A stretch of DNA of 64,000 bases from Sinohyriopsis cumingii (lineage: Eukaryota > Mollusca > Bivalvia > Unionida > Unionidae): assembly GCA_028554795.2 (NCBI GenBank), contig CM068826.1, forward strand, positions 105,748,602 to 105,812,601. The letters run 5' to 3'. How positions within the stretch are numbered: the stretch's first letter is position 1; every line of letters begins with the position of its first letter. Below are positions 50,146 to 58,377 of the stretch, piece by piece. The notes beneath the pieces were generated by a model. That model was not told where the DNA came from. It saw only the letters and a program-made list of their open reading frames with translations, and did not search any database. The translations under genes and the position numbers were made by a program.

Positions 50146-51095
50146 TCACTTCGTCTTCCGGCTCATTAGACAAAACACAAGCGACAACAGCTTCCGTGCG
50201 CCATTCCTTTCGATGAAGGCATGGATAGATATGAGCTGACCCTGTTTGAATGGCTCACCAAGGACCTGGAAGTTATAACAACACTTATTTTTTTTTTTTT
50301 TAATGGCATGAAGGCTACTACTGCGTGCTATTATAAATATAAAACCGACAAAATCTGGAGTTCAACATTAACTGGTACTCGGAGAGCAAAAAAATAATGA
50401 ATACAACGTAATGATTTAGCTAAAATGTTCCATCCATGTACTACCGTTTCGCTTATCGCAAAAGTCCTAACTGATATTCAGTTTCCAGCAGGAAGTGTCG
50501 CTCCCATTAACTCTGATGTCTGCTGTCAGGAAGCCAGGAGCGTTGACGAAGTCCTCATTCAGCTGTAAAAATCAGAGCAAATAGATAATTTTTATCAATA
50601 TCATTCATGTAATAAAATATTCATAACTTCGTCCTCTCATAATGCACAGTATGGATCAAAGTATAACATTGTTAGATGCATTTTAGTGCCCATATCATAA
50701 TGATTTCTACAAGTTACAAATACAAAAAGAGACCAAATTTAAACTAGCAAAGTTTAATTACAAACTAGACATAAGACATTTTTTTTAAACAAGTTTGATA
50801 GCAGACAGTAACATTAATAAGCAAACATTATAAGACAATAAAAATCAACTAGTTTAAATGTTATAGTATATTTATATCTAACTAGATTTGTTTGAGTTCT
50901 ATATAAACCACAAAATTCAAAGCCCAACGTTCTTGGCTCTTCTGGACGTAGCTTCGCTCTGGTTCTATTAGCAACTCTTTTCAAAAGCGCCTTCGATGGG
51001 AGAGATACTATGTCCGGTCCCGAACTCTCCAGAATAGCGTCTTCTGCAATTTTCAAGGCTGGTGTGAACTGTTGCTCTCCAGCAGAACGTCTCAC
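50146..51095 (-). pseudogene. MULE-transposase-like gene, broken
   Basis: Three minus-strand segments follow the order of the FLYWCH/MULE-type transposase proteins found in many invertebrates. At 50913-51095 the phrase LPSKALLKRVANRTRAKLRP then EEPRTLGFEF matches the region before the MULE domain. At 50467-50562, after a TTTTTACAG acceptor, LNEDFVNAPGFLTADIRVNG continues it and then stops at TAG. At 50146-50270, after a CTTCCAG acceptor, EPFKQGQLISIHAFIERNGA and FCLMSRKTK end at a TGA, after which D-Y-L-A-V, typical of the family, continues in frame. Family assignment is from recalled motif patterns; the breaks indicate a pseudogene. Confidence 0.6.
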
Positions 51096-51648
51096 CTTTG
51101 AAAAAGAGGAAATCATGTTATGTCAAAGGATGTAATCACAAGCGTATAATTCAACACTAAACTTATATGGCAAATTCTTGCCTTTACCCCGAGAGCCACT
51201 TACATTATAAAAAGCACTTAGAAATTCATTCCAAGATTATTGCCTTTAGTATCACCAACATGTCATGATTGAATATTTCAAGAATTTGTATTATATGTAA
51301 TTGTTATTCTTATAATTACAATGTGCTTTGATTTTGTACAAATTGTACAATTAGCTGCTAATGTGACATGCTATGCTGACAAAGAATTACCTTGGAGTGC
51401 ACCTGTGCCTTTAGCTGACGGTCAGGGACAGCGGCGTGTGTGTGTGTGCTGAGCATAGCTTTGAACAAACAAGTTCCCTTGCTGGCGTATTGTCACTGAA
51501 CACTTCACGTTGACACTTCTAGAAGTGCAGCGCCAGAAAGAAGAGTTTACATTATCTCGCTGCAAGGACAAAAATGCATGCATGTATGTCCTTGAACAGT
51601 CTTGTCCAATGAGGAAATGTAATAGAATTCAAGATTTGATACCACAAG

Positions 51649-51677
51649 CACACGCACACACACACACACACACACAT
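51649..51677. repeat. (CA)n microsatellite
   Basis: A CA run of about 28 bp, interrupted once near its start. Confidence 0.95.
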
Positions 51678-51734
51678 TCTTGTAAAATCTACAAAACGGT
51701 AGCTAGACTGCCCAGCGAGTTTCAATTTATAGTG

Positions 51735-51764
51735 AAAGCGCGGACGTGATGGAAAACATCCCCC
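51735..51764. repeat. 30-bp direct repeat, copy B
   Basis: It reads AAAGCGCGGACGTGATGGAA then AACATCCCCC. It differs at two positions from the copy at 52600-52629. A third partial match (GCGCGGACCT) starts near 51815. Confidence 0.85.
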
Positions 51765-52173
51765 TAAAAACATAAAATTGATCTTACCTACATCATGACC
51801 AAAAAACAACAACGCGCGGACCTAAAAGAAACACTCACTCACTTTTTATGCTACCCATCACTATTTTAAAATTTTTTTATAAATCACTTCAATAGACTAT
51901 CCACATACTCAAAGCAATCCAATCTAACCCCAAATTTACACCTCAAACACCAAAACAAAGACATCATTTTAATCTACTATCCATACCAACTTACTTAACC
52001 ACTTACAAACACAAACACACAAACACATACCCTCACATTTTTTTAAAAAAGAGTTAGTGTTTATTTTCACACTACTCTACCTACACACATTGGCAAATGG
52101 ATTGTTATTTCTTTTCTAGAGTATTGGGTAGCCCTGAAAAGGGCTGTTTTTTTGTTTGCTATGGCATTCTTTT

Positions 52174-52536
52174 TTAGTTTCTAAGAATGCGATGTCCTCT
52201 GAGGATAGACTTTCTGGCGATAGGTCTGCTTCTTCGAAAAGAGAAGAAGAACTCTTTGGTGTCGATACGACAATCGACAAAGCCTCTGTCAGCTTCAGGT
52301 TGCTGCTGCTGTTGTTGTTGTTGTTGCTGCTGTTGCTGCTGTCTCTGAAGTCTGTACTTCTCCGTCCATTCTTCTTTCTCCCTGTTCATTTCTTCTCTGA
52401 AGAGCTCTTCTATCAGGTCTTCAGTGATTTTTAACATTCTCACATTCTCTATTTCTTCTGGCTTCGGTATCAGACTGTGTCTGACCCTATGCAAATTCAC
52501 GTAGGCTTCGTTGAGCTTAGCTAGTTTGGAACACAT
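52174..52536 (-). CDS. Hypothetical glutamine-repeat protein of the element (120 aa)
   Basis: The first ATG (52536) gives 120 residues: a charged, probably helical N-terminal half (EEIENVRMLKITEDLIEELF), a run of 14 to 15 glutamines coded by mixed CAG/CAA, then a basic C-terminus (RRSRPIARKSILRGHRILRN). No family is recognised. It lies downstream of the capsid gene on the same strand, and its GC content resembles the element more than the host. The frame could be a product of the trinucleotide repeat, so it is only a likely gene. Confidence 0.5.
   Translation of the reverse strand: MCSKLAKLNEAYVNLHRVRHSLIPKPEEIENVRMLKITEDLIEELFREEMNREKEEWTEKYRLQRQQQQQQQQQQQQQQPEADRGFVDCRIDTKEFFFSFRRSRPIARKSILRGHRILRN
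52299..52343. repeat. CTG/TTG trinucleotide repeat (glutamine run)
   Basis: About 15 interrupted CTG and TTG triplets, read as CAG/CAA glutamine codons on the minus strand. Confidence 0.9.
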
Positions 52537-52599
52537 CTTCTTAGGAGGATGAGTCGACAATGGATGGTTAGACTGGAAACAACCCCGGTTCTTAAAGTC

Positions 52600-52629
52600 A
52601 AAGCGCGGACCTGAAGGAAAACATCCCCC
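52600..52629. repeat. 30-bp direct repeat, copy A
   Basis: It reads AAAGCGCGGACCTGAAGGAA then AACATCCCCC and lies just upstream of the glutamine-repeat ORF. On the minus strand both copies precede a T/A-rich element (TTTAAG here, TATAAA at copy B), so it could be a duplicated promoter region. Confidence 0.8.
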
Positions 52630-52740
52630 ACACGGTTTTCGAGCCGCAACGTTCAGTGAGTGTCATGCGAGGGATAGTAAGAAATGAAAGAGCATCAATC
52701 CAACATTCTTATAGCTAAACAAACCACAAAGGCATTTTTT

Positions 52741-52961
52741 TTCAAAACACAACATTTTTTATTCAAAAATCACTTAACACTAAACAACAACTCTAACATT
52801 TTTAACAATAATCCAACATGATAACATCAAACAATTTTTTTCAAAACACAACATTTTTTATTCAAAAATCACTTAACACTAAACAACAACTCTAACATTT
52901 TTAACAATAATCCAACATCATAACATCAAACAATTTTTTTTTCAAAACACAACATTTTTTC
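52741..52961. repeat. Tandem repeat, about 100-bp unit, 2.2 copies
   Basis: TTCAAAACACAACATTTTTT starts copies at 52741, 52840 and 52941. The two full units are nearly identical. Each full unit carries TTTATTC, which is AATAAA on the minus strand, so the array may supply polyadenylation signals for the capsid transcript. Confidence 0.92.
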
Positions 52962-53032
52962 CACAGTCTCCTCACATTCCATCTTTAAAGTTTCTCCACT
53001 AGGTAAAGAGGGATAACAGTCTTCCATGGTTT

Positions 53033-54346
53033 CTAGTAATCTAGGATGACTTCTCTCAAACTGTTGATTTCTATGGTATTATCGAATTCTGAATACAGGA
53101 TGACGTTCACCGTTTCATCAGGGTCTCGGTCTTTAAACTGAATTTCCACACGAATCTGGCCGGATTTTATAGGGTGGAAATGTCCCTCGTCGCTGCCTTG
53201 GTCTGGAGTGAAATCGAAAGCCCACAAAGCGTAGCCTCCTGCATAATCCTCGTACGTAATACCGTGACTGGTATTGGTTCCTAACTGTCCGGTGGCTTCG
53301 TACAGGGACAAGTACGATCTCAAGTAATTCTTCTTGGTAAAGTCAGGTTCGAAAGGTCGGGTACACAAGGTCTTGCCATCGCGACTGACTTCGATTTTGG
53401 ACACGCCAAAGTGTTGAAAGTAGAAAGGATTTTTTTCGGCAGCTCCGTTGAAGGCTGTATTCTCGACGATACCAACGATCAAACGTTTGGGTAACTGTCC
53501 TTGGAACAGATGATCTTCGATCATGGATCGCTGTCCCTTGGGAATGGTGAAGGTTTTCACTTCCACGCGTCGTATGGGATACTTGGCAGTCGTTCTGCTC
53601 AACGTCTGACTGATGTCGTTTCCCACTTTAGGTAACACTTCCACACGGCGTACGTAGAGTCTGGCTTCTAGGATTTTGGTTTTGTAACCGTCACTATCAG
53701 CCATCAAGTGGAAAGCGGCACTGCTACGATTCAGTCTCAGGCGGACATCCACCCCGTTCAGCAAATACTTTTTTTGCAACCACATGTCCAAATGCAAACG
53801 ATCCATCAGTTCTAAACTTGTGTCGGCTCCCGTGATTCTCTTTCTTCGTTCTACAAATCCATCATTGTTGTCTTTCTTTTCATCAGTTTCCAATATTTCA
53901 AACTTGGTAGGTTCGTCAGCTTCCCATACCACACAGGCATTGAGATGAGTGTTCTTGGCATCTATTCCGTACGTCAAGAGATTTTCCAGGTAGGCACGAT
54001 AAGGGTAAGTATCCATGCTGCTACTGACCAGTTTGTTATTCAAGTACAAGTCCACTCCACTGAACAAGGAATGCCTGAAATTGTTGACGGGAGCTACTGC
54101 TTCATCGTCTATAGCACCTCCAGTCTTATCTAGAATTTTGACTTTCAGGTACAAGTAACTGCTATTCAGATCGATGTAATCTTCGGGCTGTCCTTTGATT
54201 TCAAGCTCGATGGGAGCGGAATCGGTCAGTGAGGAGACGGGGTGAAATTCCACCCACTGGGATTCTTGCATCGTCATCATCGTGGGGGGCATGGCAAACA
54301 GATCCAGTTCCGTCTTGGAACAAGCGCAAGATTCTCGGTGCATCAT
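53033..54346 (-). CDS. Polinton/adintovirus major capsid protein (double jelly roll, hexon-like)
   Basis: The product is the main shell protein expected to form trimeric capsomers of an icosahedral particle. At 437 residues it has the length usual for the family that is often labelled 'F54H12.2-like' in invertebrate genomes. Visible family features are the N-terminal CACSKTELDLFAMPPT, the PEDYIDLNSSYLYLKVKI strand, FRHSLFSGVDLYLNNKLVSS, DTYPYRAYLENLLTYG, FTIPKG, LFQGQLPKRLIVGIVENTAF and a YALWAFDFTPD stretch near the C-terminus. The start is the ATG doublet at 54346, just after the TGA of the upstream gene. The frame is intact. It is the last clearly recognised structural gene before the left end of the element. 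Confidence 0.95.
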   Translation of the reverse strand: MMHRESCACSKTELDLFAMPPTMMTMQESQWVEFHPVSSLTDSAPIELEIKGQPEDYIDLNSSYLYLKVKILDKTGGAIDDEAVAPVNNFRHSLFSGVDLYLNNKLVSSSMDTYPYRAYLENLLTYGIDAKNTHLNACVVWEADEPTKFEILETDEKKDNNDGFVERRKRITGADTSLELMDRLHLDMWLQKKYLLNGVDVRLRLNRSSAAFHLMADSDGYKTKILEARLYVRRVEVLPKVGNDISQTLSRTTAKYPIRRVEVKTFTIPKGQRSMIEDHLFQGQLPKRLIVGIVENTAFNGAAEKNPFYFQHFGVSKIEVSRDGKTLCTRPFEPDFTKKNYLRSYLSLYEATGQLGTNTSHGITYEDYAGGYALWAFDFTPDQGSDEGHFHPIKSGQIRVEIQFKDRDPDETVNVILYSEFDNTIEINSLREVILDY

Positions 54347-54362
54347 TTTTTTGTCTCTTTTC

Positions 54363-54779
54363 TCAATAGTCGAAAACGTCTAAGTCTCGAACGGTTCTTC
54401 TTTTCTTGGCCTTTCTCGCTTGAAGTCTGGTGAAAGGGTGTTTTCTTCGTCGTCTCTTTCTGCCTTGTCCTTGCTGAATGCCTGACTCGGTAGCGTGCAG
54501 GGCATTTATAGGTGTTTCTCGTTGGCCTAAAATGTCTTTGCCCGTCTGCAGCAAGACATTTTTGCCTGCCCTCATGAAGGCTTCTTTAGGGTTTTGTTTG
54601 TCGATGATGACATTTTGGAGATATTCTTTGCCTTGTGTCAGTGCCGCATCTTTCAAGGCGTGCAATCCGCGTGTCACCATCGGTTTCAACACCGGGGCCA
54701 CCGAACGAAAGGCCGATTTTAACATATCTCCTAAGCCGTGTCCTCGCTGTCGAGCAACCCCTCGGTACACTGGATACAT
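54363..54779 (-). CDS. pVI-like basic amphipathic minor virion protein
   Basis: The 138-residue protein begins with a glycine-rich amphipathic stretch (GLGDMLKSAFRSVAPVLKPM), continues with an alpha-helical region (ALKDAALTQGKEYLQNVI) and ends with a strongly basic tail (GRKRRRRKHPFTRLQARKAK) and DLDVFDY. Similar small proteins sit beside the capsid genes of Polintons and adintoviruses and are compared with adenovirus membrane-lytic or cement proteins. It starts 4 nt after the penton stop, and its own TGA is 14 nt before the capsid ATG. The role is inferred from position and composition. Confidence 0.72.
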   Translation of the reverse strand: MYPVYRGVARQRGHGLGDMLKSAFRSVAPVLKPMVTRGLHALKDAALTQGKEYLQNVIIDKQNPKEAFMRAGKNVLLQTGKDILGQRETPINALHATESGIQQGQGRKRRRRKHPFTRLQARKAKKRRTVRDLDVFDY

Positions 54780-54782
54780 GAC

Positions 54783-55706
54783 TTACGAATCGTGAGAAAA
54801 CCGTTTTCGAAAATGGAGTTTCACCGTGACTTTTCCTTTGGTGAATGGAATATTTTGTCCCAAATCTCCTTTTATAGTAATGTTGACCGTGTCCAAATAC
54901 GACTTACTGACAGGCAAATAGTGGGGATGGACAAATTCGCGGTGGACGTGGTAAGTGTTTCCACCATCCTCGTCAGTGTTCGTGGCAGAATCCACTTTGA
55001 AAGGAATGACACGCAGTAACGGTACGGAGGTGTGTCCCACCACGTTATACTCCACCACATCGGAGTACACAAACATCAAATTCAGTCCTTGGTTCAGTTC
55101 TACCGGGGCACGAAATAACTTGCTAAAAGACTCGTTGTCGTAAACGATGGGTAATTCGCTTTTCTTCATCATGCTCATTCTCAGGTTCATATCTCCGCCC
55201 AACATGTCATACAATTCAGGACAAAATAAAATGGACAGGATTTTACTCCGTTCAAATTTCATTAAGAAGCGACGAGCTGTTTTGTGGTACTCCATGGTGA
55301 CACTTTTGTTAACATGCTCCAAAGCTTTCAGAAACACGGCATTAAACCTGGAGGCTATGGTGCTGACCAAATGTTGACCACTAAATTAATAGCCTGGGGA
55401 AATGAACAAGTGATAGGTGGTGTACTTTTGTGTACGGGTTTTCTTGTCATATTTGACACTGCTATCCATCCACTGTTGCAATTGTTCGTCATGAACTTCC
55501 ACATCAAAAAAATTTTGATTGGGAAGGACATTGAGGACTTGGGTCGGGTGAATCATTTCTACTAAAGCCACTTCCCAATGGGCTTCGTGATCTAAGGGGA
55601 TGGCTTGAGGTAATTTGGCCGTGTAACAGCACAACGTGTTCTTGGGAAACATCTCCATGGAACTGTCACTGGGTAAGGTTAAGTAAAATTGGTTTTGGTG
55701 ACTCAT
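54783..55706 (-). pseudogene. Penton-type minor capsid protein, interrupted by one in-frame stop
   Basis: The gene would make the vertex (single jelly roll) capsid protein. The N-terminal part, 55386-55706, has the family opening FYLTLPSDSSMEMFPKNTLC, then YTAKLPQ and WEVALVEMIHP. The C-terminal part has FVYSDVVEYNVVGHTSVPLL, the YLPVSKSYLDTVNITI stretch and FTKGKVTVKLHFRKRF. A TAA at 55386-55388 separates them; both parts are in the same frame, with no other break. No ATG follows closely: the C-terminal part opens in frame at a TTG. Read as a nonsense mutation; readthrough is possible but unproven. The ATG at 55706 overlaps the previous stop (ATGA). Confidence 0.85.
55386..55388 (-). other. 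Premature stop (TAA) in the penton gene
   Basis: The stop comes after FISPGY and is followed in frame by a helix-like segment (HLVSTIASRFNAVF) expected at that point of the family. One substitution is enough to explain it. No known readthrough signal was recognised. Confidence 0.85.
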
Positions 55707-56125
55707 AATTCCAGAGTTCTGTGGATGTCCGAGGGGTTAGTGGACGTCAGAGGCTTGTCTCCGCCCAAAATGGGGTTCTGGTTGTGGTTGGAGTGGTGAC
55801 TGGCACTGGCACTGGACACAAGGTTCCCGTGGTTCCCGTTCGAGGTGAATTTCAGGGAGGGATTAGGAAGCAGGTAACCGATGCAACTGCTCAATAAAAT
55901 GGTCCACAATTGTTTGTCTCCTTGTTGCAAACTCAAATTGGCGATGGCTGCCCCGATGACACAATACACCACGAAGATTTGGCAGAAAAAGACGATTTGC
56001 GTTTTAGGCACACGTTCTCCACACCACACCCACAAGGGTTGTTTTTGTAAATCTTGCACAGAAGAACTAGGGGAAGGAGGAGTGGTCGACGTAGCTGCGT
56101 CTGTGTGAAAAGGCATGATGATCAT
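55703..56125 (-). CDS. Conserved two-pass membrane protein of Polintons
   Basis: The 140-residue protein has a Ser/Thr/Pro-rich N-terminus, then CGERVPKTQIVFFCQIFVVY continuing as a first membrane helix (about residues 43-64), a short polar turn, and a second hydrophobic segment with the characteristic LWTILLSSCIGYLLPNP (about 73-89). The C-terminus is Ser/Asn/His-rich. The helical pair with 'LLPNP' recurs in Polinton and adintovirus gene sets, usually beside the integrase or capsid genes; its job is not known, perhaps an inner-membrane or virion protein. Its ATG overlaps the integrase TGA (ATGA), and its own TGA overlaps the penton ATG in the same way. Confidence 0.82.
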   Translation of the reverse strand: MIIMPFHTDAATSTTPPSPSSSVQDLQKQPLWVWCGERVPKTQIVFFCQIFVVYCVIGAAIANLSLQQGDKQLWTILLSSCIGYLLPNPSLKFTSNGNHGNLVSSASASHHSNHNQNPILGGDKPLTSTNPSDIHRTLEL

Positions 56126-57231
56126 TTCTTTTTATAGTCGATGACTTGCGAAGCGTCGATCCAAGAATCAAAACTGGGTGGATATCCTTTCCAACGTACT
56201 TTGACTTCTTTGACACGTCGTTTGCCCACTTTACGGGTTCTGCGTTCGAGAATGCTTTCGATGTCGTACACGTCGTCTTCTTTTTTGGTGACACGTTGTA
56301 ACTCGGGCAAATAAAACGTTCCTTTGAGCACTTCTCCGTTCATGTCTTCCAATTTATAGACGGCAGGATGACGGCCATGTACTCGTCCAGTGACGCGAAA
56401 CAATTCGGTCGTCCAGTTAGGTAAGTAACCTTTGTCAAAAGTGCGTTTGGTTTTGCCAATGCGCACCCAATCTCCTACGGCCAACTCTCCACTTTTCTTG
56501 GGGACAGCCCTCGTCGGGGACGTACCAAACAGGCGCTCAAACACCAACACTTCGTTGTCGGGAGTCACGTCTTGCGGGGCACGTCCAATGCTTCGATGGT
56601 AAGATTGGTTGTACGCTTGCACCAGGTGCGGTAAGATGTCGATGTACTTCAGAGTGTGGTGATGCGTAAAATATTTCCACATGCGTTCTTTCAAAGTGCG
56701 TTGAAAACGTTCCACGATGCTGGCTTTGGTTTCGGGATTCTCGGTGGTAAAAAAATGAATGTCACGTTTCTTTAATTCGTTTTGGAAAGCTTGGTTCAGA
56801 AATTCGGTGCCTTTGTCCGTTTGCCATCGAAGAGGGTGACGACCGCTTTGTTTCAGCACTCGTTGCAGGGCTCGCACTAACTCGCTGCTCGATTTGGAAG
56901 TCAAGGGTACGACCCAAGCAAATTTGGAAAAGACGTCGATGACACAAAACAAATATTTGTAGCCACGATTGTAGCTGGCCAAATGAGAGACATCGGCTAA
57001 ATCGGCTTGCCATTGATGATCGATGCCTTCCACTCGGGTGCGACTTCTGGCAAACTTGCGTCGAATGGGTTTGTGTAAAGTGTAGGTAGCTTGTTCTTGT
57101 AACCATCGTTGCACTTGAGGTAAACGGAGACTTTTCAGTCGAGTTTTGGCAGCACGATACAATTTTTGAACTCCTGCGTAACCTGCAGGATGGGAGGGAT
57201 CGTAGTAAATGCTGGCTAAGACTTTTTCCAT
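56122..57231 (-). CDS. Polinton integrase (retroviral-type DDE, with chromodomain)
   Basis: The enzyme would insert the element's DNA ends into the host genome. Of its 369 residues, the N-terminus (YYDPSHPAGYAGVQKLYRAA) is typical of Polinton integrases. The rve core follows, with catalytic residues in WQADLAD (Asp77), QTDKGTEF (Asp139) and KASIVERFQR (Glu174), and YKYLFCVIDVFSKFAWVVPL between the first two. An SH3-like segment (GDWVRIGKTKRTFDKGY) comes next, and the last 49 residues form a chromodomain (YDIESILERR, VKVRWKGY, DSWIDASQVI) that could direct insertion to histone marks. The frame is intact and no active-site change is seen. The ATG at 57231 follows the TAA of the preceding gene by about 20 nt. 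Confidence 0.96.
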   Translation of the reverse strand: MEKVLASIYYDPSHPAGYAGVQKLYRAAKTRLKSLRLPQVQRWLQEQATYTLHKPIRRKFARSRTRVEGIDHQWQADLADVSHLASYNRGYKYLFCVIDVFSKFAWVVPLTSKSSSELVRALQRVLKQSGRHPLRWQTDKGTEFLNQAFQNELKKRDIHFFTTENPETKASIVERFQRTLKERMWKYFTHHHTLKYIDILPHLVQAYNQSYHRSIGRAPQDVTPDNEVLVFERLFGTSPTRAVPKKSGELAVGDWVRIGKTKRTFDKGYLPNWTTELFRVTGRVHGRHPAVYKLEDMNGEVLKGTFYLPELQRVTKKEDDVYDIESILERRTRKVGKRRVKEVKVRWKGYPPSFDSWIDASQVIDYKKK

Positions 57232-57252
57232 TTTTTTGTGTTGGTTGGTGTG

Positions 57253-57879
57253 TTAATAAGGCACCCACTCTTGGAGGATGCTACACTTTTTCTCTTGGGG
57301 TATTTTCTTGGATTGCAATGCTTTGCGTGTGCGACCGGCAATAGGTGTTGAAGAGGAGGAGGATGTCTGAGCGGGGGATATCGGTTCTTGTTTCACTTCT
57401 GTCTTCACTTCTGTCTTCACTTTCTTTTTCTCTTGTGATGAAGAAGGGGTGGTCATCATCTTTTTAATCCATCCAATTCTGGAGGTAGGTGGTGTTGTTA
57501 ACTTGCGTACTTTTTCTGGTGGAGTTTGAAACCCTTCTTCTTCTTCTTTTCCTTTTTCTGTCTTGGTCACTGGTACTGGTACTGGTGATGGTGCTGGACT
57601 TTTCATCAAGGTCTTAAAATCTTTCAGAGTGGGTAGAGCTGTTTCGTCTAAAGCTTTCTGGTGAAAGAGTTGCAGTAGTTGCAAGAGTTGACCGTACTTT
57701 TGCGATTTTTCTGTTTCGGACAAATCTTGGCGATCCATCAAGGACTGCAGTTCGTGTTGTAACTGGGACATCTCGCTCAAATGGGGATTGGGAGGTAAAT
57801 GCGGGGTGTGTTGTTCTTGCCACCGATGGTATTCCATCCATCGTTTGTAAGGCACTAAAGCTAGTTTTCGTCCTTCCAT
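57253..57879 (-). CDS. Conserved Polinton protein of unknown function ('LVPY' N-terminus)
   Basis: The 208-residue protein starts MEGRKLALVPYKRWMEY, an opening I associate with a recurrent small Polinton/adintovirus protein. It continues with a glutamine- and leucine-rich segment likely to form a coiled coil (LQHELQSLMDRQDLSE through KYGQLLQLLQLF), then a low-complexity Pro/Val/Lys/Glu/Ser region with two near-identical VKTEVK repeats and a C-terminal EWVPY. No catalytic motif is visible. A TATA box (57925-57932) lies 45 nt upstream of the ATG, so it probably has its own promoter. Function unknown; a DNA- or capsid-associated adaptor is possible. Confidence 0.7.
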   Translation of the reverse strand: MEGRKLALVPYKRWMEYHRWQEQHTPHLPPNPHLSEMSQLQHELQSLMDRQDLSETEKSQKYGQLLQLLQLFHQKALDETALPTLKDFKTLMKSPAPSPVPVPVTKTEKGKEEEEGFQTPPEKVRKLTTPPTSRIGWIKKMMTTPSSSQEKKKVKTEVKTEVKQEPISPAQTSSSSSTPIAGRTRKALQSKKIPQEKKCSILQEWVPY

Positions 57880-57924
57880 CGGGTTGTCAGCGGTCGATTC
57901 TGAGATCTTGGAACTTCCGAGGCC

Positions 57925-57932
57925 TTTTTATA
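57925..57932 (-). promoter_or_regulatory. TATA box of the LVPY gene, containing the upstream stop codon
   Basis: ATATAAAAAGGCC on the minus strand, 46 nt upstream of the ATG at 57879. The TAA that ends the short core-like gene (57928-57930) is within it. The AAAAGGCC flank is shared with the preceding box. Confidence 0.72.
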
Positions 57933-58314
57933 TTGCTCCCACCAGTCCTCCCAACATGGTTCCCAAGACTCCTTTCAGTATGGGGCCTAACAAGAGAGGT
58001 AAAATACCTCCACGTTGCACTAACATCTTCTCTTTTTGACGAATGGGAATTTTCTTTTGAACCATTTGGCGAAGAACGTGACGATGTTTGCCTAAGCATT
58101 GTTTCTGGTGTTTGGACAAAGGGATCGTGCCTTTCAAAACGTTCAAACAACATTCGCACACGGTATCGATGACCTCTTTGGAGGCTGTTTGAATGAGTTT
58201 TTTTCGTAGGGGTGGAGAAGCTTTGGACAGGACAGATAACATGTCCCCATGTTTGGCTAAACGTGGTGGCAGTCCTTTCCTTTTCTTTCCTTGGGGTTTT
58301 CTGGAGGGTGACAT
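57928..58314 (-). CDS. Small virion core-like protein (short paralogue)
   Basis: Starting at the ATG at 58314 (MSPSRKPQGKKRKGLPPRLA) it has 128 residues. A basic N-terminus is followed by a helical block (LSVLSKASPPLRKKLIQTAS), then NVLKGTIPLSKHQKQCLGKH, a KEKMLVQRGG motif and a hydrophobic glycine-rich end (LLLGPILKGVLGTMLGGLVG). Proteins with this K-x-L-x-Q-x-GG plus glycine-rich tail are common in Polintons and adintoviruses and are thought to be DNA-associated core proteins. It is paralogous to the N-terminal part of the gene just upstream. The earlier GTG in frame at 58344 is not a plausible eukaryotic start. Its stop TAA lies inside the next gene's TATA box. Confidence 0.72.
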   Translation of the reverse strand: MSPSRKPQGKKRKGLPPRLAKHGDMLSVLSKASPPLRKKLIQTASKEVIDTVCECCLNVLKGTIPLSKHQKQCLGKHRHVLRQMVQKKIPIRQKEKMLVQRGGILPLLLGPILKGVLGTMLGGLVGAI

Positions 58315-58368
58315 CTTTGAGTCTTCAGGAGCACCAAAAAACACTGATACCCGACTTGGTCACAGGCC

Positions 58369-58377
58369 TTTTTTATA
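58369..58377 (-). promoter_or_regulatory. TATA box of the short core-like gene, containing the upstream stop codon
   Basis: GTATAAAAAAGGCC on the minus strand, 55 nt upstream of the ATG at 58314. The TAA that ends the long core-like gene (58373-58375) is within it. Confidence 0.72.

Larger units (their letters stand above)
51096..52173. other. Transition zone, probable left boundary of the Polinton
   Basis: It contains a CA microsatellite (51649-51677), one copy of the 30-bp direct repeat (51735-51764) and a low-complexity A/C/T-rich stretch (51830-52070). The base composition changes here from host to element. No terminal repeat could be confirmed. Confidence 0.45.
52537..53032. other. Intergenic region 3' of the capsid gene
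   Basis: It holds the 100-bp tandem repeat (52741-52961) with AATAAA signals on the minus strand and one copy of the 30-bp repeat. No other gene is seen. Confidence 0.6.

Noticed and set aside
56128..56135. TATAAAAAG just before the membrane-protein ATG
   Set aside because: It codes the integrase C-terminal D-Y-K-K-K and lies only 3 nt from the ATG, too close for a TATA-directed start. It may be coincidental.
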